DNA of 8,549 nt from Oscillospiraceae bacterium (GTDB lineage Bacteria; Bacillota; Clostridia; Oscillospirales; Ruminococcaceae), in NCBI GenBank assembly GCA_020024185.1, contig JAHHUD010000062.1, forward strand, positions 1 through 8,549, given 5' to 3'. Below, piece after piece: positions 6,211 to 8,549 of this stretch (position 1 is the stretch's first letter; every line of letters begins with the position of its first letter). Under the pieces are notes generated by a model. That model had not been told where the DNA came from and did not search any database. It saw nothing but the letters and a program-made list of their open reading frames with translations. The position numbers and the translations under genes are program-made.

Positions 6211-6750
6211 TTAGAAGTTGTTTTTCTTGATTTCAAAATATGCCTGTGGGTGTGCACATACAGGGCATGCACCAGGAGCTTTTGTGCCATAGTGAACGTG
6301 GCCACAATTTGTGCAGTACCAAGCCTGCTCTTCACATTTTTCAAATACTTTTCCTTCTTCAATATTAGCCAAAAGTTTTAAATATCTTTCTTCGTGGTCT
6401 TTTTCAATTTTAGCAACAGCATCAAATAAGAATGCAATGTGTGCAAAACCTTCTTCTCTTGCTTCTTCTGCCATACGGCTGTACATTTCTGTATGTTCGT
6501 AGTTTTCACCAGCAGCAGCATCTCTTAAATTGTCCATTGTACCGCCGATTTCACCGTCGTGAAGAAGTTTAAACCATATTTTTGCGTGTTCTTTTTCGTT
6601 GTTTGCTGTTTCTTCAAATAAGTCAGCAATTTGAACATAGCCTTCTTTTTTTGCTTTGGAGGCATAGTATGTGTATTTGTTTCTTGCTTGACTTTCTCCG
6701 GCAAAAGCTGCCATAAGATTTGCTTCTGTTTTTGTTCCTTTTAAATTCAT
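6211..6750 (-). CDS. rbr: Rubrerythrin
   Basis: Rubrerythrin is a cytosolic non-heme iron protein that reduces hydrogen peroxide in anaerobes, using electrons passed through rubredoxin-type iron. The 179 residues have the classical order. The N-terminal ferritin-like four-helix diiron domain carries Glu19 (AGESQARNKY), Glu52 and His55 (NNEKEH), Glu82 and Glu85 (GENYEH), and Glu116 and His119 (IEKDHEERY), all the expected ligands. The C-terminal rubredoxin-like domain carries CTNC (146-149) and CPVC (162-165) for the single iron site. Length and ligands are complete, so it should be functional. AAGAGG lies eight bases before the ATG on the minus strand, with a promoter at 6777-6804. Clostridial rubrerythrins are often under PerR control, but I could not find a convincing PerR box here. 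Confidence 0.97.
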   Translation of the reverse strand: MNLKGTKTEANLMAAFAGESQARNKYTYYASKAKKEGYVQIADLFEETANNEKEHAKIWFKLLHDGEIGGTMDNLRDAAAGENYEHTEMYSRMAEEAREEGFAHIAFLFDAVAKIEKDHEERYLKLLANIEEGKVFEKCEEQAWYCTNCGHVHYGTKAPGACPVCAHPQAYFEIKKNNF

Positions 6751-6776
6751 AATGTATACCTCTTTCTAATATTATT

Positions 6777-6804
6777 TTTATACTAAGTCGTATAATTTAT
6801 TCAA
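6777..6804 (-). promoter_or_regulatory. Candidate vegetative promoter of rubrerythrin
   Basis: On the minus strand TTGAAT (6799-6804) and TATAAA (6777-6782) are separated by 16 bases, close to the sigma-A consensus. Transcription would begin about 20 bases before the ribosome binding site. It lies after the spoIIP stop, so rbr can be expressed independently of spoIIP. Confidence 0.55.
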
Positions 6805-6823
6805 CTATATAATAAAACAAAAA

Positions 6824-6853
6824 TTATGTTTTATCAGTGACTAAGTAACATAA
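6824..6853 (-). terminator. Weak possible terminator of spoIIP
   Basis: Directly after the spoIIP stop on the minus strand, TTATGTT and AACATAA (7-base arms, 16-base loop) are followed by TTTTTGTTTT. The stem is nearly all AT and the loop large, so termination would be inefficient if it happens at all. Read-through into rbr would then be possible. Confidence 0.3.
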
Positions 6854-6855
6854 AA

Positions 6856-7923
6856 TCATTGTTGCTTATTGAACACATCTGCAAGAGCATAGCCAATTAA
6901 GCTTGCAGAATTTTGAGCTTCTTCCAAAGTGTTGGCATGACCGCCAACTTCAATAAGCAGACTTCCGGTGGTAAGCTGTTGATTATAATTTCTATAATCA
7001 AATAGAATTGGTCTTGTAAAGCCAGGATATAAGCTTTCCATTGAGTTTTGAAAATGTGATGCGAAACGTAAATTTTTTTTGTAATTTGGCATGTTCATGT
7101 TACCGTTATCAGCTCCACAAATAATCATAACCTGTGCATATTTTTTACCGTTTAAGTTTATAACAGGCTTTATTCTTGTGCCATCGGATTTTTCTATTGC
7201 ATCGCGGTGAACATCTAGCACAACCTTAATAGATGGGTATTTTGCAAGATATTCTTCAACAGTCTTTTTACTTCTGCCATAACTTGCAGTATAGCTCGGA
7301 TAATCATGCAAAGTTGCATCATGTAAAGTGTTATATCCCAGATTATTAAGAGTATCAGCAATTATTTTTCCAACACTTACCATGTTTTTGTTTACATCGG
7401 TATCTCGACAACTATATTCCGGTTCATAATAAAGCTCAGGGAAATTTTGATAGCTTTCTGTGGCGTGTGTATGCATAATTAAAATTTGAGGTTCAGCAGA
7501 ATTTTTTTCAACTTTGAAAGCTGTTGGAGCAAGCAACTCTGCCTCAACTTCCCCTCGGTTTAATTCTGTAACATTTTTTATATAGCAATTTTGACGTTGA
7601 TATGTATATGTATTTAATACAGGTTCATATTTAAGCTCTATAATAGGATGCTCTGTATCAATATGTGAAACAGCAGAATCTGCACTTGTGCTTAAATCAA
7701 AATCCTGAAAAGGATTGTTGTAATGGACTTCTGGAGGAGTTTTTTCATTTGGTAAAGAAGATACATCACTGGTGTCATCTTGTGCTATATATTTAATGGT
7801 TTGTGCAGGATTTTGAACAGCAAGAGAAAACTTTGCAAGTTCAAAGATAAAATCTTTCTTAAAAATAATCATAAAACACAATAAAATTATAGGAATACCC
7901 AAAAATAAGTACATTTTTTTCAC
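6856..7923 (-). CDS. spoIIP: Stage II sporulation protein P (engulfment peptidoglycan hydrolase)
   Basis: SpoIIP is a membrane-anchored zinc amidase/endopeptidase that, with SpoIID and SpoIIM, thins septal peptidoglycan so the mother cell can engulf the forespore. The 355 residues start with a short basic segment and a single membrane anchor (about 5-22), then a low-conservation linker to about residue 95. The catalytic domain has MHTHATESY (150-158), LDVHRDA (236-242), a KNLRFA block (283-288) and LIEVGGHANTLEEA (323-336), the fixed blocks of the family with the histidines and glutamate expected at the metal site. GTG at 7923 is chosen because AGGTGG stands eight bases upstream. GTG codons at 7932 and 7935 overlap that site. 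gpr, its common partner elsewhere, is not adjacent upstream; rpsT lies there, divergent. A candidate sigma-E promoter is at 7992-8021. Confidence 0.96.
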   Translation of the reverse strand: MKKMYLFLGIPIILLCFMIIFKKDFIFELAKFSLAVQNPAQTIKYIAQDDTSDVSSLPNEKTPPEVHYNNPFQDFDLSTSADSAVSHIDTEHPIIELKYEPVLNTYTYQRQNCYIKNVTELNRGEVEAELLAPTAFKVEKNSAEPQILIMHTHATESYQNFPELYYEPEYSCRDTDVNKNMVSVGKIIADTLNNLGYNTLHDATLHDYPSYTASYGRSKKTVEEYLAKYPSIKVVLDVHRDAIEKSDGTRIKPVINLNGKKYAQVMIICGADNGNMNMPNYKKNLRFASHFQNSMESLYPGFTRPILFDYRNYNQQLTTGSLLIEVGGHANTLEEAQNSASLIGYALADVFNKQQ

Positions 7924-7991
7924 ATCAAACACCACCTAAAAGTCAATTTTTTACTATATTTGCAAAAAAAATAACCCTAAAACTATCTTTA

Positions 7992-8021
7992 TTTATATGT
8001 AATGGTGTGATATAATATTCC
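7992..8021 (-). promoter_or_regulatory. Candidate sigma-E (mother-cell) promoter of spoIIP
   Basis: On the minus strand GGAATATT (8014-8021) and CATATAAA (7992-7999) are separated by 14 bases. Each matches six of eight bases of the sigma-E elements as I know them from Bacillus subtilis (GTCATATT and CATACAAT). The position, about 70 bases before the spoIIP start, and the known sigma-E control of spoIIP in Bacillus fit. The match is by eye only. Confidence 0.55.
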
Positions 8022-8058
8022 CGATATTGATATTTGCAAGAAAAATTTAAAAAAACTA

Positions 8059-8087
8059 TTGCAATTTTAGATATTTAATGGTATTAT
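8059..8087 (+). promoter_or_regulatory. Promoter of rpsT
   Basis: TTGCAA (8059-8064) and TATTAT (8082-8087) are separated by 17 bases, a near-consensus sigma-A promoter. A TATAAT overlaps at 8085-8090. Transcription would start about 8094, inside or just at the left edge of the leader palindrome. Confidence 0.7.
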
Positions 8088-8090
8088 AAT

Positions 8091-8109
8091 AAATACTGTC
8101 ACAGTATTT
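8091..8109 (+). repeat. Palindrome at the rpsT transcription start/leader
   Basis: AAATACTGT and ACAGTATTT are perfect 9-base arms around a single C. It sits immediately after the -10 element and two bases before the AAGGAGGTG ribosome binding site. As DNA it could be an operator. As RNA it could be a short 5' hairpin next to the Shine-Dalgarno sequence, if transcription starts early enough to include the left arm. Confidence 0.5.
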
Positions 8110-8110
8110 G

Positions 8111-8119
8111 AAGGAGGTG
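8111..8119 (+). promoter_or_regulatory. Very strong ribosome binding site of rpsT
   Basis: AAGGAGGTG is a nine-base match to the 16S rRNA 3' end, ending five bases before the ATG at 8125, as expected for a highly translated ribosomal protein gene. Confidence 0.85.
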
Positions 8120-8124
8120 GGATC

Positions 8125-8385
8125 ATGCCAAATATTAAATCTCAAAAAGATAGAGTAGTTCAAGCGAAGAAAGAAACTCTTCGTAACAAAGCTGTGAAGA
8201 GTAACCTTAAGACAGTTATTAAGAAAGCAGACAGTGCTTTAGCTGCTGGTTCCGCTGACGCAAACAAAGCTGTTGTTACAGCAGTATCTACAATTGATAA
8301 AGCTTGTGCAAAAGGTGTTCTTCATAAAAACACAGCTGCTAGAAAAGTTTCCAAAATGATGAGAAACGCAAACGCAGCAAAATAA
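8125..8385 (+). CDS. rpsT: 30S ribosomal protein S20
   Basis: S20 is a primary binder of 16S rRNA that stabilises the lower body of the small subunit, contacting helices h9 and h44. The 86 residues are the usual length. They start MPNIKSQKDRV in the family manner and are dominated by lysine and alanine in long helices, with the characteristic end GVLHKNTAARKVSKMM (64-79). In Bacillus and most Firmicutes the same KGxxHKNTAARKKS block is found. The gene is monocistronic here: its own promoter, leader palindrome and near-perfect ribosome binding site lie upstream and a terminator follows within about 15 bases. It is divergent from spoIIP across about 200 bases. Codon use is richer in C and G at third positions than its neighbours, as expected for a highly expressed gene. 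Confidence 0.97.
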   Translation: MPNIKSQKDRVVQAKKETLRNKAVKSNLKTVIKKADSALAAGSADANKAVVTAVSTIDKACAKGVLHKNTAARKVSKMMRNANAAK

Positions 8386-8398
8386 TTGCTTTAAAGTT

Positions 8399-8429
8399 AA
8401 ACCACTCTTAAAAGAGTGGTTTTATTTTG
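8399..8429 (+). terminator. Rho-independent terminator of rpsT
   Basis: AAACCACTCTT (8399-8409) pairs perfectly with AAGAGTGGTTT (8412-8422), followed by TATTTTG. It follows the rpsT stop by 13 bases and closes the monocistronic unit ahead of the tRNA promoter. Confidence 0.9.
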
Positions 8430-8462
8430 TACAAATTTTGATATAGTGTATTATATATAATA

Positions 8463-8491
8463 TTGATTTTAAAATAAATATTATATATAAT
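8463..8491 (+). promoter_or_regulatory. Promoter of the tRNA-Ser gene
   Basis: TTGATT (8463-8468) and a perfect TATAAT (8486-8491) are separated by 17 bases. Transcription would start near 8498, about 12 bases before the mature tRNA 5' end. Confidence 0.65.
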
Positions 8492-8509
8492 ACTTTATGT
8501 TAATATTAT

Positions 8510-8549
8510 GGAGATGTATCGAAGTGGTCATAACGGTGCTGACTCGAAA
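8510..8549 (+). tRNA. tRNA-Ser (anticodon CGA), 5' part, cut by the window end
   Basis: The last 40 bases read as positions 1-38 of a class II serine tRNA. GGAGATG is the acceptor 5' strand (8510-8516), followed by T8 A9. The D stem is TCG/CGG (8519-8521 with 8534-8536), with a GTGGT-containing D loop and T26. GCTGA is the 5' half of the anticodon stem (8538-8542) and CTCGAAA the anticodon loop (8543-8549). The anticodon CGA (8545-8547) reads UCG. The variable arm, T arm and 3' end lie beyond the window. The GGAGA start and three-pair D stem are typical of bacterial tRNA-Ser. Confidence 0.9.

Noticed and set aside
6108..6502. Two open frames overlapping the transporter end and rubrerythrin
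   Set aside because: They run through the shared terminator or antisense to rubrerythrin, and neither shows a start signal or known motif.
6784..6830. Possible PerR box upstream of rubrerythrin
   Set aside because: TATAAT-rich sequence is present, but alignment to the TTATAATNATTATAA consensus fails in the right half-site; the region is simply AT-rich.
1..8549. CRISPR array, insertion sequence, prophage, toxin-antitoxin or defence system
   Set aside because: No regularly spaced repeats, transposase, integrase, or defence-type domains are present; the gene content is ordinary chromosomal.

Overview
The window is an AT-rich stretch of chromosome from a low-GC, Gram-positive, spore-forming anaerobe, most probably class Clostridia. 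The evidence is a clear spoIIP gene (endospore engulfment), a rubrerythrin (typical of anaerobes), strong AGGAGG-type ribosome binding sites, U-tract hairpin terminators, and GTG/TTG starts. I cannot name a genus from the sequence. No insertion sequence, phage gene, CRISPR array or other sign of recent transfer was found.

Layout. (1) Positions 1-2633, plus strand: the end of an operon for a COG0715-type ABC importer (SsuB/TauB/ThiZ-like ATPase, SsuC/ThiX-like permease, NMT1/THI5-like lipoprotein). The three genes are tightly coupled and closed by a long perfect-stem terminator. (2) 2667-3517, minus strand: an orphan 93-residue three-helix membrane protein and a dCMP deaminase, each with its own terminator. 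(3) 3518-3957: a 440-base, very AT-rich divergent control region with an imperfect inverted repeat (3616-3651) and a small palindrome (3885-3901). (4) 3958-6160, plus strand: cdd (cytidine deaminase), rsmA/ksgA (16S rRNA dimethyltransferase) and an EamA-type drug/metabolite transporter, with short gaps suggesting one operon. It ends at a bidirectional terminator shared with the convergent rubrerythrin gene. (5) 6211-7923, minus strand: rubrerythrin with its own promoter, then spoIIP with a good candidate sigma-E promoter. (6) 8059-8549, plus strand: rpsT (ribosomal protein S20) with its promoter, a leader palindrome and a terminator, then a promoter and the first 40 bases of tRNA-Ser(CGA), cut by the window edge.

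How the genes relate. The importer takes up a small organic solute that cannot be named here. The two deaminases on either side of the 440-base region both feed uracil nucleotides: Cdd from (deoxy)cytidine, the dCMP deaminase from dCMP to dUMP for thymidylate synthesis. RsmA, S20 and the tRNA belong to translation. Rubrerythrin handles peroxide, and SpoIIP remodels septal peptidoglycan during engulfment.

All but one of the protein genes fall into well-known families, and I did not find an undescribed multi-gene system. The points worth a second look are regulatory (the sigma-E promoter, the rpsT leader palindrome, the deaminase control region) plus small residue-level deviations in two enzymes and one unrecognised membrane protein.
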